The notes below the pieces were generated by a model. That model searched no databases. It saw nothing but the letters and a program-made list of their open reading frames with translations, and was not told the DNA's origin. From NCBI GenBank assembly GCA_035636095.1, contig DASPZU010000084.1, forward strand, positions 106,668 to 170,667: 64,000 nt of DNA, given 5' to 3'. The stretch comes from Gp7-AA10 sp035636095. Its GTDB lineage: Bacteria > Acidobacteriota > Thermoanaerobaculia > Gp7-AA8. The position numbers and the translations under genes are program-made. Below are positions 25,084 through 35,621 of this stretch, piece by piece (position 1 is the first letter of the stretch; every line of letters starts with the position of its first letter).

Positions 25084-25791
25084 TCAGTGTTCTTCAACCG
25101 CAATGGCGCCGCTGATGTACACCATGGTCAGCAAGATGAAGACGAACGTCTGCAGAAAGGCTCCGAAGATCCCCAGCCCCATCATCGGCCAGGGAACAAG
25201 GAATGGCACGAGGCCCATGAAAATCCCGGTGGCGGCGTGCTCGCCGAAGATGTTGCCGAAGAGACGCATGCCCAGCGAGAGCACGCGGGCGAGATTGCCG
25301 ATGATCTCGATCGGAAACATCAAGGGCGCCAGCCACCAGATCGGCCCCGCAAAATGTTTGATGTAGTGCAGCAGCCCCTGCTTGCGAATTCCCTGAAAGT
25401 TGAAATAGAGAAACGACGTCAGCGCCAGCGCGAAGGTCGTGTTCGGATTGCTGGTGGGCGGCTGCAGGAAAAAGAAAATGCCGAAGATGTTCGAGATGAA
25501 GATGAAGACAGCGAACGCCCCGATGATGTAGAGATACTGATCGCCTTGGTGTCCGATGATGTCGTGCAGAAGGCCCTTCAACCCGTCGACGACGAGCTCG
25601 AGGACGTGCTGCAGCGGGCCGGGATTGTCGCGGCTGAAGCGGCGCGAAGCGAGCGGAAACACGATCGCCGAGATCAGCAGCACCAGAGCCGCCATGATCA
25701 CGTGATCGGGGATGTCCCACGCAAAACTGTGTTGCACGCTGTGCCACAGCGCGTTCACCGGGTGATAGAGGATCGAGCTTTCGTGCTCCAT
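25084..25791 (-). CDS. atpB: F-type ATP synthase subunit a
   Basis: 235 aa, standard for subunit a. Five to six membrane helices. The essential arginine is in LARVLSLGMRLFGNIFGEH, and the last helix holds FGAFLQTFVFILLTMVYI. It forms the proton or sodium half-channels against the c-ring. It sits between atpI and atpE on the minus strand, 4 bp after the atpI stop, with an atpE ribosome-binding site (AGGAGGAAA) in the following 39-bp gap. Confidence 0.95.
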   Translation of the reverse strand: MEHESSILYHPVNALWHSVQHSFAWDIPDHVIMAALVLLISAIVFPLASRRFSRDNPGPLQHVLELVVDGLKGLLHDIIGHQGDQYLYIIGAFAVFIFISNIFGIFFFLQPPTSNPNTTFALALTSFLYFNFQGIRKQGLLHYIKHFAGPIWWLAPLMFPIEIIGNLARVLSLGMRLFGNIFGEHAATGIFMGLVPFLVPWPMMGLGIFGAFLQTFVFILLTMVYISGAIAVEEH

Positions 25792-25795
25792 TCAG

Positions 25796-26185
25796 TCAAT
25801 TCGAGAGACTTCTGTACATCGAATACAAGGCTTCACCAATGATTCCCACCACCACGATCGAGAATCCGAGCAAGACACTTACGGCATTTAGCCTGGCTAC
25901 GATGATCGTGACCGCTAACGCAGCACCGAGGAGCGCGTAGCGCATCAGAGTCCGAAGCACCACTTTCCACGCGCGTAAGCGCGGCGATGGCTGGAGAACC
26001 GAGCCCACGATCTGCTCCAGCCAAAGGAAAGAGATGATATTGACCGCTGCTGCGCAAGTCAATCCGATGAAGCCTTGAAATCCACTCTTGATCACGACCG
26101 GAATGAGGAGCACAACGTAGGCGCCGGCGCTGATCCACCGAATCCGCCGGAGAACATCTGCGGTCGCGTCACTTGTTTCCGCCAC
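25796..26185 (-). CDS. atpI: ATP synthase I-like membrane protein
   Basis: 129 aa from GTG 26185, overlapping the AtpZ gene by 17 bp. Four hydrophobic helices (ISAGAYVVLLIPVVI, GLTCAAAVNIISFLWLEQIV, YALLGAALAVTIIVARL, SVLLGFSIVVVGIIGEALY) match the size and topology of AtpI/UncI proteins. These assist c-ring assembly or Mg2+ uptake. The assignment rests on topology and position directly before atpB, as sequence identity in this family is low. The start is uncertain; an upstream frame reaches 26227. Confidence 0.7.
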   Translation of the reverse strand: MAETSDATADVLRRIRWISAGAYVVLLIPVVIKSGFQGFIGLTCAAAVNIISFLWLEQIVGSVLQPSPRLRAWKVVLRTLMRYALLGAALAVTIIVARLNAVSVLLGFSIVVVGIIGEALYSMYRSLSN

Positions 26186-26411
26186 TGTCGCGCAATCCGA
26201 TTCGAAATAGATTGATGAAGGCCGCAATCACGCCGAACGCACCGAAAATGATCGTCAGCCAGGGCTTGGTGCCAAAGAGCTTGTCCAACCCCCAACCCGC
26301 ACCCAGGCCGATCGCGATTGCAATCGGGAACATCCACCCGATCGACGACGCGTCGAGCAGTTGCTGCATGTCGCGGCGTTTTGTTTCTTTGTCGCCGTTA
26401 TCGTCCGGCAT
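26169..26411 (-). CDS. atpZ: AtpZ-like F0 accessory protein
   Basis: 80 aa with two membrane helices: SSIGWMFPIAIAIGLGAGWG, the GWGLDKLFGTKPWL turn that is diagnostic for AtpZ/AtpI (PF09527-type) proteins, and LTIIFGAFGVIAAFINLFRI. The N-terminus is charged and cytoplasmic. It overlaps the nuoN end by 14 bp, so complex I and F0 genes form one continuous unit. Confidence 0.85.
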   Translation of the reverse strand: MPDDNGDKETKRRDMQQLLDASSIGWMFPIAIAIGLGAGWGLDKLFGTKPWLTIIFGAFGVIAAFINLFRIGLRDSGGNK

Positions 26412-27876
26412 GCGTGAGAATCGCGGCGCGGGCGGCGACCCAGTTCGAGGACTGCGTGGCCTGATTGATCAGCGGCGCGGGCAGGATTCCGAAAAGCAGA
26501 GTCACGGCCAGGCTCACGCCGGCCACGAGCTTCAGGGCCGGTGTGATGGCCACCTCTGCTTCGCGCCCTTCGTGCAAGTACATCGCCACGACGATGCGGA
26601 AATAGAAAAACATCGAGACCGCCGACATCAACACCGCGATGATGGCGAGCCATCCGAATCCCGATTGCACCGCGGCCGCAAACAGAAAGTACTTGCCGAT
26701 GAATCCCGCCGTGGGAGGAATGCCCCCCAGCGACAGCAGAAAGATGATCATCGCGAACGCCCAGAACGGCGCGCGCTTGTGCAGTCCTTCGAAGTCGTCG
26801 ACGCGCTCGCCGGCGTACTCGTGACGCCGCAGCATGAGCACGGTGGCCCAGATTCCGAGATTCGCGAACACGTAGACCAAGGTGTAGATCAACACGCCGC
26901 GCAAGCCCATGGCGTTGAGCGAAAGGATTCCCAGAAGCACGTAGCCGGCGTGGCCGATGGATGAGTAGGCCAGCATCCGCTTGACGTTGTCCTGCGTCAG
27001 CGCGGCCAGATTGCCGAGGATCATCGAGAGCGCGGAAATCGTCGCGAGGATGTTGCTCCAGTCGAGCTGGAAATCGTGGAAGCCGACGTAGAAGATACGC
27101 GCGAAGATGGCCACCGCCGCCCCCTTCGAGGCCGTCGACAGAAAGGCCGCGATGGGCGTCGGCGCCCCTTCGTAGACATCGGGCGTCCAAACGTGGAACG
27201 GGACGGCGGCGATCTTGAAACAGAGCCCGGCGCCAAGGAGCAGGATGCCGAACATGAGCGCGTCGTTGGTGATGATGGTCGACATGGCCTTGGCGATGGT
27301 CAGCAGATTCAGCGAGCCTGTGACGCCGTAAATCAGGGAGATTCCGTACAACAGAATCCCCGAACTCACCGTGCCGAGGACGAAATACTTCATGGCAGCT
27401 TCGGTCGACTTCTGCTCATTCTTGAAAAAGCCGGCCAGGATGTAGCTCGAGAGCGACATCAGCTCGAGTCCGATGTAGATCGAAGCCAGATGTACGCCCG
27501 ACGCCATGAACATCATGCCCACCAGCGCGAATCCGAGCAGGGAGTAGTACTCCCACGCGGAGTAGCGCGACTCGCGCAGGAAGTCATCCGACAGCAACAC
27601 GATCATCGCGACCGCGGCGATGAACAGCAGCTTGAAGAAAATCGCGAAGCCGTCCAGCGCGAACATGGCGGAGTAGTTCACGGTCTGGGGAAGGGTCTCA
27701 ACGATGTTCGAACAGATCACGACCGCCAGCGCCGTGATCGCCAGCACAATCAGCGTCGCCCACTTCGCCGACGCCTCTTTGGACCGCCTGCCGATCACCG
27801 GCGCGATCAGCAGCAGCGATGCGCCGATGGAGAGGATGATCTCCGGCAGCATGAAGACGACATCGTTCCAGGTCAC
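26398..27876 (-). CDS. nuoN: NADH-quinone oxidoreductase subunit N
   Basis: 492 aa from GTG 27876, overlapping the nuoM stop by 4 bp. It is an antiporter-like subunit with about 14 helices. Landmarks are LASIYIGLELMSLSSYILAG (key Glu in helix 5), KYFVLGTVSSGILLYGISLI, AAVPFHVWTPDVYEGAPTPI and NVKRMLAYSSIGHAGYVLLG with the conserved lysine. It moves protons in the membrane arm of complex I. A far upstream ATG would add an Arg-rich shadow of nuoM and is rejected. Confidence 0.95.
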   Translation of the reverse strand: MTWNDVVFMLPEIILSIGASLLLIAPVIGRRSKEASAKWATLIVLAITALAVVICSNIVETLPQTVNYSAMFALDGFAIFFKLLFIAAVAMIVLLSDDFLRESRYSAWEYYSLLGFALVGMMFMASGVHLASIYIGLELMSLSSYILAGFFKNEQKSTEAAMKYFVLGTVSSGILLYGISLIYGVTGSLNLLTIAKAMSTIITNDALMFGILLLGAGLCFKIAAVPFHVWTPDVYEGAPTPIAAFLSTASKGAAVAIFARIFYVGFHDFQLDWSNILATISALSMILGNLAALTQDNVKRMLAYSSIGHAGYVLLGILSLNAMGLRGVLIYTLVYVFANLGIWATVLMLRRHEYAGERVDDFEGLHKRAPFWAFAMIIFLLSLGGIPPTAGFIGKYFLFAAAVQSGFGWLAIIAVLMSAVSMFFYFRIVVAMYLHEGREAEVAITPALKLVAGVSLAVTLLFGILPAPLINQATQSSNWVAARAAILTHAGR

Positions 27877-29438
27877 TTCGACTCCGCCACGCGCGTTGCC
27901 GGAAGGTTGTTGAAATATCCCGGATCGACCTTCTGCACGATGTATTCGACCGGCTTGTCGATCAAATCGAAAATCGGCTTGGGATAAATCCCGATCCACA
28001 CCATGACGGCGACCAGCGCCACCATCAGACCGAGCTCGCGACGATTCAGATCGCGAATGTTCTTGTTGGCAGGATTGTCGAGCGGTCCCCAGAACACCCG
28101 CTGATACAGCCACAACAGATATGCGGCGCCGAGAACGATGCCGATGGCGGCGAAAACAGCCCACCAGATGTTCCGATTGGCAGCGCCGAGAAGGATCGTG
28201 AACTCACCGATGAATCCATTCAGCGCCGGAAGTCCCATCGACGAGAGCGCGGCAATGAGAAAGAGCGTCGCGTACATCGGCATCTGCTTCGCGAGACCGC
28301 CGTAATCGGCGATCATGCGGCTGTGCCGGCGCTCGTAGATGATTCCGACCAGCAGGAAGAGCGCGCCGGTCGAGATGCCGTGATTGATCATCTGGATCAC
28401 GGAACCCTTGATGCCCATTGGATTCAGCGCGAACATGCCCAGCATCACGAAGCCGAGGTGCGAGACCGATGAATAGGCAATGAGCTTCTTCATGTCCTTC
28501 TGCACCAGCGTGACCAGCGCGCCGTAGATGATTCCGACGATGGAGAGGCCGATGATGAAGGGCAGCCAATCGAGAGTGGCCTGGGGAAGAATCGGCAGCG
28601 CGACGCGAACGAAGCCGTAGGTTCCCATCTTCAGCAGGACCGCCGCCAGAATGATCGATCCCGCCGTCGGCGCCTCGGTATGGGCGTCGGGAAGCCAGGT
28701 GTGGAACGGAAACATGGGGACCTTGATCGCAAAGCCGAAGAAAAAGCCCGCGAAGATCCAGCGCTGCAGGCTCACCGGAATCAGATGCCCGATGTTGTGG
28801 TACTGCAGCATCGAGAAGCTGTAGCCGTTGCCGAGTCCGGCGATGTGCAGGAACGGAATCCCGGCGTCGTTGAAGAAGTACAGCGCCAGGATCGACAGCA
28901 GCATCAGCACCGAACCGGCCAGGGTGTACAAAAAGAATTTGATGGCGGCGTAGAGCTTTCGCGGTCCGCCCCAGATGCCGATGATGAAGTACATCGGCAC
29001 CAGCATCACTTCCCAGAAAACGTAGAAGAGGAAGAAATCGAGCGCGCAGAACGTGCCGATCATTCCGGTCTGCAGCAGAAGCAGCAGGACGTAGTACTCC
29101 TTCTGCCGATAATCGATGGCTGAGAACGACGACCAGATCGCGATGACGCCCATGAACGTCGTCAGCACGATCAACAGCAGCGCGATGCCGTCGATGCCGA
29201 AGTCGTACTTCACGCCCAGCGACGGGATCCAGTCGCGCGTCCATCGGAATTGAAAAAGTCGGTCGCCGCCCACGCGCGGATCGAAGTACCACCACAGAAA
29301 AAGCGAGACCACAAAGTCCACCGCCGCCACCATGGTCGCGAAGTAGCGGATTTTCTTCGGGTCGCTCAAAAAAAAGAGAATGAACGCCGCGCCCAGCAGC
29401 GGCAGATAGGTGACGACGTTCAGAATCCCGATGTCCAT
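27873..29438 (-). CDS. nuoM: NADH-quinone oxidoreductase subunit M
   Basis: 521 aa with about 14 helices. Signature blocks: FFLFYVFWEVMLVPMYFIIG (functional Glu), KVPMFPFHTWLPDAHTEAPT, ILAAVLLKMGTYGFVRVALP and KDMKKLIAYSSVSHLGFVML. It is the second antiporter-like proton-pumping module of complex I. It starts 21 bp after nuoL and overlaps nuoN. There is nothing unusual in its length. Confidence 0.97.
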   Translation of the reverse strand: MDIGILNVVTYLPLLGAAFILFFLSDPKKIRYFATMVAAVDFVVSLFLWWYFDPRVGGDRLFQFRWTRDWIPSLGVKYDFGIDGIALLLIVLTTFMGVIAIWSSFSAIDYRQKEYYVLLLLLQTGMIGTFCALDFFLFYVFWEVMLVPMYFIIGIWGGPRKLYAAIKFFLYTLAGSVLMLLSILALYFFNDAGIPFLHIAGLGNGYSFSMLQYHNIGHLIPVSLQRWIFAGFFFGFAIKVPMFPFHTWLPDAHTEAPTAGSIILAAVLLKMGTYGFVRVALPILPQATLDWLPFIIGLSIVGIIYGALVTLVQKDMKKLIAYSSVSHLGFVMLGMFALNPMGIKGSVIQMINHGISTGALFLLVGIIYERRHSRMIADYGGLAKQMPMYATLFLIAALSSMGLPALNGFIGEFTILLGAANRNIWWAVFAAIGIVLGAAYLLWLYQRVFWGPLDNPANKNIRDLNRRELGLMVALVAVMVWIGIYPKPIFDLIDKPVEYIVQKVDPGYFNNLPATRVAESK

Positions 29439-29459
29439 CCAGTCTCCCCTTCACTCCGT

Positions 29460-31610
<2,151 letters not shown>

Positions 31611-31625
31611 GCCGCTTTGCCTCGA

Positions 31626-31700
31626 GTGGCCGGTGGCCGGTGGCCGGTGGCCGAGGCCTTGAGTCGCACAGGCAACTGGCAACCGGCAACCGGCAACCTA
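31626..31700. repeat. Heptamer hairpin element B, between nuoK and nuoL
   Basis: Left arm: tandem GGCCGGT (31628-31655, four units, last one degenerate). Right arm: tandem GGCAACC (31671-31698), which read in the other phase is ACCGGCA and pairs with the left arm with one mismatch per unit. The right arm touches the nuoK stop codon (31698-31700). The same architecture as elements A, C, D and E but with a different 7-mer. Confidence 0.8.
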
Positions 31701-32000
31701 ACCATTCAGCTCCCGCGCTTCGTCAACATTTACCGTACTCTTTAATCGGTACAATTGAATGATGATCGCCAGCCCGACCGCCGCCTCCCCCGCCGCCACC
31801 GTGATGATGAAAATCGCGAAGACCTGGCCGTCGAGCGATGACAGTCGATGCGAGAACGCCACGAGATTGACGTTGACAGCGTTGAGCATCAGCTCGATCG
31901 CCATCAGTACCGTGATCATGTTGCGGCGGATGATCACGCCCACCAGTCCCACCGCGAACAGAGTGCCCGACAGCATCAGATAGGCTTCGGTGCTAGGCAT
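31698..32000 (-). CDS. nuoK: NADH-quinone oxidoreductase subunit K
   Basis: 100 aa, exactly the usual size, from ATG 32000. Three helices hold the two conserved membrane glutamates: Glu in MITVLMAIELMLNAVNVNLV and Glu in FIITVAAGEAAVGLAIIIQL. They are needed for the proton path linking the quinone site with the antiporter modules. Repeat elements lie directly on both sides (C upstream, B downstream). Confidence 0.96.
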   Translation of the reverse strand: MPSTEAYLMLSGTLFAVGLVGVIIRRNMITVLMAIELMLNAVNVNLVAFSHRLSSLDGQVFAIFIITVAAGEAAVGLAIIIQLYRLKSTVNVDEARELNG

Positions 32001-32011
32001 GTGACTCCTGA

Positions 32012-32076
32012 GGTGCCGCGCGCCGCGTGCCGGGTGCAGGGATGATCTCGGCACGCGGTACGCGGCACGCGGCGCG
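32012..32076. repeat. Heptamer hairpin element C, between nuoJ and nuoK
   Basis: Left arm is built from GTGCCGC-type 7-mers (32013-32037, three units) and right arm from the near-complementary GGCACGC/GGTACGC units (32050-32076, four). The right arm ends 4 bp before the nuoJ stop codon (minus strand). The element fills almost the whole gap between nuoJ and nuoK, so a hairpin would form just upstream of the nuoK ribosome-binding region. Confidence 0.78.
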
Positions 32077-32080
32077 ACTG

Positions 32081-32749
32081 CTAGGCACTCATGGCCTCCT
32101 TGACGTCCTTCTCGGTCTCGACTTTTTCGAGGATGAAATCGGGCGCTGTCTCTTCCTCCAGCGCGGTCAGCTCGCGCTTCCCGATCACGATCGCACCGAT
32201 CATGGCGACCAGCAGAAAGAGCGAGGCAACCTCAAACGGCACCAGATACTCCCGATACAGCGCCATCCCCACCGCCTCGGAATTCCCCACCACCGTGGCG
32301 CGGCGCAAAAGCTTGCGTTGCGTCGTGCCATCGGGAAGCTTCACGCGCCGGTGGCGGTAGGTGTAGGTCGTCCGTAACAGTTGTTCGTTGTCGACCGGAT
32401 CGTGATAAACGCCGGTGCGGATGACGGTCGCGAACAGAATGAAGACCGCCAGGCCGACCGCGAATCCACCCTTCCAGAATCGCGACAGGACTCTCTCGTC
32501 GGGAAGATGGCGGACATTGATCAGCATCACCACGAAGAGAAAAAGGACCATGATGCCGCCGGCGTAGACCAGCACCTGCACGGCCGCCACGAATTCGGCG
32601 GCCTTCATCACGAAGAGCACTGCTACGCACAGAAAGGTGAGCAGCAGGAAGAGCGCGGAATGCACCGGGTTGCGCATCCCGACCACCAGAATGGATGAGG
32701 CGACGGCGATCGTGCCGATGATGAAGAAGACGATGAGCCCCGGCGTCAC
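32081..32749 (-). CDS. nuoJ: NADH-quinone oxidoreductase subunit J
   Basis: 222 aa from GTG 32749, overlapping the nuoI stop by 4 bp. Helix 3 carries the family block VQVLVYAGGIMVLFLFVVML with the pi-bulge Tyr/Gly region. Between helices 4 and 5 is a longer than usual polar insert (residues about 115-155) containing TYTYRHRRVKLPDGTTQRKL. The C-terminus LTALEEETAPDFILEKVETE is an acidic tail. It belongs to the membrane arm next to NuoK. Confidence 0.93.
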   Translation of the reverse strand: MTPGLIVFFIIGTIAVASSILVVGMRNPVHSALFLLLTFLCVAVLFVMKAAEFVAAVQVLVYAGGIMVLFLFVVMLINVRHLPDERVLSRFWKGGFAVGLAVFILFATVIRTGVYHDPVDNEQLLRTTYTYRHRRVKLPDGTTQRKLLRRATVVGNSEAVGMALYREYLVPFEVASLFLLVAMIGAIVIGKRELTALEEETAPDFILEKVETEKDVKEAMSA

Positions 32750-33288
32750 TCCACTCCCCCGGCGATGCGCTTTCCTTCCGGAATGAGCGGCGGCTCTTCT
32801 TCGGGCGGCAATCCAGGATAGTCGGGACGGTGTTCCCAATATTCGAGCTGCTGCATGTTGAAGTACAGATCATTCCGATCGTACGACGCGAGCTCGTAGG
32901 TCTTGGTGGTCAGCCAGATCGACTTCGGCTTGGTCGGGCACGCTTCTTCGCACAGCGAACAGAACATGCAGCGCTTGACGTCGATGTCGTAGCGATCGAG
33001 GACCTTGAGCTTTTTCATCTTTCCATCGACTTCGCGCTGCTCGTCGTGGACGTCGATGTAGATGATGTCGATCGGGCACGCCACTGCGCACAGCTTGCAC
33101 GCGATGCAGCGGTCGAACGAGAAACGGAACATTCCTCGAAAACGACTGGCAGGATCGAGCCGCTCTTCGGGATAGCGGATGGTGACCTTGGGACGGAATA
33201 GCTCGCGCAGAGTTGTCTTCAGCCCCTCGAGCATGTCGAGGAGCAGGAAGCGCTCGCTCCACTTAGGCTTCGGATACTCGACTTGCAT
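32746..33288 (-). CDS. nuoI: NADH-quinone oxidoreductase subunit I (two 4Fe-4S clusters)
   Basis: 180 aa. Two ferredoxin-type motifs are intact, CIACKLCAVACP (residues about 62-73) and CMFCSLCEEACP (about 107-118), the ligands of clusters N6a and N6b that pass electrons to N2. The N-terminal helix MLEGLKTTLRELFRPKVTI lies on the membrane. It overlaps the nuoH end by 26 bp, which implies tight translational coupling. Confidence 0.97.
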   Translation of the reverse strand: MQVEYPKPKWSERFLLLDMLEGLKTTLRELFRPKVTIRYPEERLDPASRFRGMFRFSFDRCIACKLCAVACPIDIIYIDVHDEQREVDGKMKKLKVLDRYDIDVKRCMFCSLCEEACPTKPKSIWLTTKTYELASYDRNDLYFNMQQLEYWEHRPDYPGLPPEEEPPLIPEGKRIAGGVE

Positions 33289-34387
33289 GCACCCTCTTCG
33301 GTTTCATGTAGTAGACGACGGCGGCCAGCACGGCGATGCCGATCCAGTACATCAGCCGCTCCTGTCCCGCCAGAATGAAAATCGCAGTCACGAAGATGTT
33401 TCCGAGCGCGAGCGGAATCATCCACTTCCATCCCAGGTCCATCAACTGGTCGAAGCGGAAGCGGGGGAAGGTCGCGCGGAACCAGATGTAGACCAGCATG
33501 AAGGTCATCACCTTGACGAAGAAAATCAGCGTGCCGATCAGGCCTCCGAGCCATCCCCAGTGCCGCAGCGCACTCGATGTCAGTCCATAGCCGAACATCG
33601 CCAGCGTCCAGCCGCCGAAGTAGAGACTGACCAGCAAACAGCAGTTCACCAGCATGGCGGAGTATTCGGCAAGCATGAAGAAGGCGAACTTCATCGCGGA
33701 ATACTCGGTGTGATAACCGGCCACCAGCTCCGATTCCGCTTCCGGCAAATCGAACGGCGTGCGGTTGTTCTCGGCATTCATCGCAACGAAAAAGATGAAA
33801 CACGCCACGATCTGCGGAATGAAGTTCCAGGCGTTTTGTGCCTGGTAATCGACGATCTTCACCAGATCGAGACTGCCGGTGATCATCAACACGCCGACGA
33901 TCGAGAGACCGAAGGGTACTTCGTACGACACCATCTGCGCCGCCGAGCGCAGTCCGCCCATCAGCGAGTATTTATTGTTCGATGCCCAGCCGCCGAGGAT
34001 GATCCCGTACACGCCGGTCGAAGTGAGCGCGAGCACCAGGAGAATCGCGACATTGGTGCGCGCGGCGACATACGTTGGTGGCGGACCGAACGGAATGAGG
34101 CAGTAGACCAGAAACGTGGGGATCAGGGGAAGGATCGGGCCGAGAAAGTACGCGACTTTCTCGGCGCTGGACGGAACGATGTCTTCCTTGAGAAGGAACT
34201 TGATCGGATCGGCGATGATCTGCAGCAGACCGTGCCAGCCTACGCGATTTGGTCCGCGGCGCGCCTGAACGAAGCCGAGGAGCCGCCGCTCGACCCAGTT
34301 CATGGCGGCGACGATCACCTGCACGATGATGAACGCCACCAGAAACTTGACCAGAGGCCAGACCAGATACTGCATCCAGGCGTTCAT
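33263..34387 (-). CDS. nuoH: NADH-quinone oxidoreductase subunit H
   Basis: 374 aa from ATG 34387, which follows a GGAGG ribosome-binding site; a longer frame reaching 34537 would translate the heptamer repeat and is rejected. It has eight helices. Quinone-site blocks are NWVERRLLGFVQARRGPNRV, FDLPEAESELVAGYHTEYSA with the conserved acidic residues, and FRATFPRFRFDQLMDLGWKW. It links the peripheral arm to the proton-pumping arm. Confidence 0.96.
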   Translation of the reverse strand: MNAWMQYLVWPLVKFLVAFIIVQVIVAAMNWVERRLLGFVQARRGPNRVGWHGLLQIIADPIKFLLKEDIVPSSAEKVAYFLGPILPLIPTFLVYCLIPFGPPPTYVAARTNVAILLVLALTSTGVYGIILGGWASNNKYSLMGGLRSAAQMVSYEVPFGLSIVGVLMITGSLDLVKIVDYQAQNAWNFIPQIVACFIFFVAMNAENNRTPFDLPEAESELVAGYHTEYSAMKFAFFMLAEYSAMLVNCCLLVSLYFGGWTLAMFGYGLTSSALRHWGWLGGLIGTLIFFVKVMTFMLVYIWFRATFPRFRFDQLMDLGWKWMIPLALGNIFVTAIFILAGQERLMYWIGIAVLAAVVYYMKPKRVHASRVSEA

Positions 34388-34405
34388 CTCGCGCCTCCGG
34401 CGCTC

Positions 34406-34504
34406 GAAGGCAGAAGGCAGAAGGCAGAAGGCAGAAGTGATCCGCCTCCGATTTCTGCCTTCTGCCCTCTGCCTTCTGCCTTCTGCCTTCTGCCTTCTGC
34501 CTTT
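34406..34504. repeat. Heptamer hairpin element D, between nuoD and nuoH
   Basis: Four tandem GGCAGAA units (34408-34438) and about seven tandem TTCTGCC units (34452-34503, one variant TCTGCCC) are separated by a 13-nt spacer. This is the largest of the five elements. The right arm ends 2 bp before the nuoD stop codon. The unit is identical to that of element A, which lies 10 kb away at the other end of the cluster. Confidence 0.92.
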
Positions 34505-34505
34505 C

Positions 34506-35621
34506 TCATCGGTCGACTTCTCCGAGAACGATATCAATGGTACCGATCAGCGCGACCAGGTCGGACACCAGGTGCCCTCTCGCCATCACCGGTAGCGCCT
34601 GCAGATTCACGAACGATGGCGGGCGGACGCGCAATCGATACGCGTTCTGTGTCTTGCCGTCGCTGACGATGTAGTAGCCGAGCTCCCCTTTCGGCGATTC
34701 GATCGAATGGTAGACCTCGCCTTCCGGCGGACGGATGACGCGCGAGATTTTGGCTTTGATGTCGCCGGCCGGCGTCGCTTTGACCATGGGGATGCACTGC
34801 CGCAGGATTCGATTTGACTGTCGCATCTCCGCCATGCGCACCAGGTAGCGGTCGTAGGTGTCGCCGTTTTTTCCAACCGGGATCTCGAACTGCAATTCGG
34901 GATAGCACTCGTACGGCTGCGCGCGCCGCAGGTCCCATTCCAGACCCGTTCCCCGAAGCGGCGGCCCGGTGATGCCCCATTCGATCGCCTCTTCGGTCGT
35001 GATGACTCCGATCCCGATCGTGCGTCGCTTCCAGATCCGATTGTTCGTGAGCAGCGATTCGTATTCATCGACGGCGGCGTCGAATTTTCCGATGAATGTT
35101 TCGAGATCGTCGAGCCATCCGGCGGGGAGGTCATCGGGCATGCCGCCGATGCGCATGCAGTTGAGAGTCAGGCGCGCGCCGCAGTAGGTCTCGAAAAGAT
35201 CGAGCACCTGCTCGCGCTCGCGGAAGCAGTAGAAAAACGGCGTCATCGCGCCGATGTCGATCGCGTGCGTCGCGAGCCACAGCAGATGCGACGAGATCCG
35301 CTGCAGCTCCGAGAGCATCACGCGCATGAGCTGCGCCCGTTTCGGGATCTGCCTGGTGATGCCCATCAGCTTCTCGACCGCTTCCACGAAGCCGAGGTTG
35401 TTGGTGGCGGCGGCGACGTAGTCCATGCGGTCGGTGTGCGGGATGCACTGCGGATACGGCATGTTCTCGAAGAGCTTCTCGGTCCCGCGATGGAGATAGC
35501 CGATGATCGGCTTGGCGTCGATGATCCGTTCGCCGTCGACCTTCAGCAACACTCGCAGCACTCCGTGCGTGGACGGGTGTTGGGGGCCGAAGTTCACTTC
35601 CATCTCGTGGACGTCGAACAT
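34506..35621 (-). CDS. nuoD: NADH-quinone oxidoreductase subunit D
   Basis: 371 aa. It is the 49-kDa subunit: NFGPQHPSTHGVLRVLLKVD (quinone-site His), IGYLHRGTEKLFE, PHTDRMDYVAAATNN and MTPFFYCFREREQVLDLFE. Arg45 in YLHRGTEK corresponds to the arginine near cluster N2 that NDUFAF7 dimethylates in mitochondria, if I align correctly. This is of interest because a NDUFAF7-like gene lies upstream. It forms the quinone cavity with NuoB and NuoH, and is encoded directly after nuoC. Confidence 0.97.
   Translation of the reverse strand: MFDVHEMEVNFGPQHPSTHGVLRVLLKVDGERIIDAKPIIGYLHRGTEKLFENMPYPQCIPHTDRMDYVAAATNNLGFVEAVEKLMGITRQIPKRAQLMRVMLSELQRISSHLLWLATHAIDIGAMTPFFYCFREREQVLDLFETYCGARLTLNCMRIGGMPDDLPAGWLDDLETFIGKFDAAVDEYESLLTNNRIWKRRTIGIGVITTEEAIEWGITGPPLRGTGLEWDLRRAQPYECYPELQFEIPVGKNGDTYDRYLVRMAEMRQSNRILRQCIPMVKATPAGDIKAKISRVIRPPEGEVYHSIESPKGELGYYIVSDGKTQNAYRLRVRPPSFVNLQALPVMARGHLVSDLVALIGTIDIVLGEVDR

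Noticed and set aside
26255..27190. Frame with an opening resembling a 311-aa protein across nuoN and atpZ
   Set aside because: Out-of-frame translation of nuoN; no membrane helices or motifs apart from the last part, which reads atpZ in another frame.
34406..34504. Repeat array resembling a CRISPR or minisatellite
   Set aside because: The units are 7 bp, directly adjacent without unique spacers, and the second half is the reverse complement of the first, so it is a hairpin-forming tandem repeat and not a CRISPR array.
34388..34537. N-terminal extension of NuoH to 34537
   Set aside because: It would translate repeat element D into a low-complexity basic stretch; ATG 34387 has a proper ribosome-binding site and the family N-terminus.
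33179..34666. 495-codon plus-strand frame opposite nuoH and nuoI
   Set aside because: Antisense shadow; it also runs through the heptamer repeat and is rich in charged residues without pattern.
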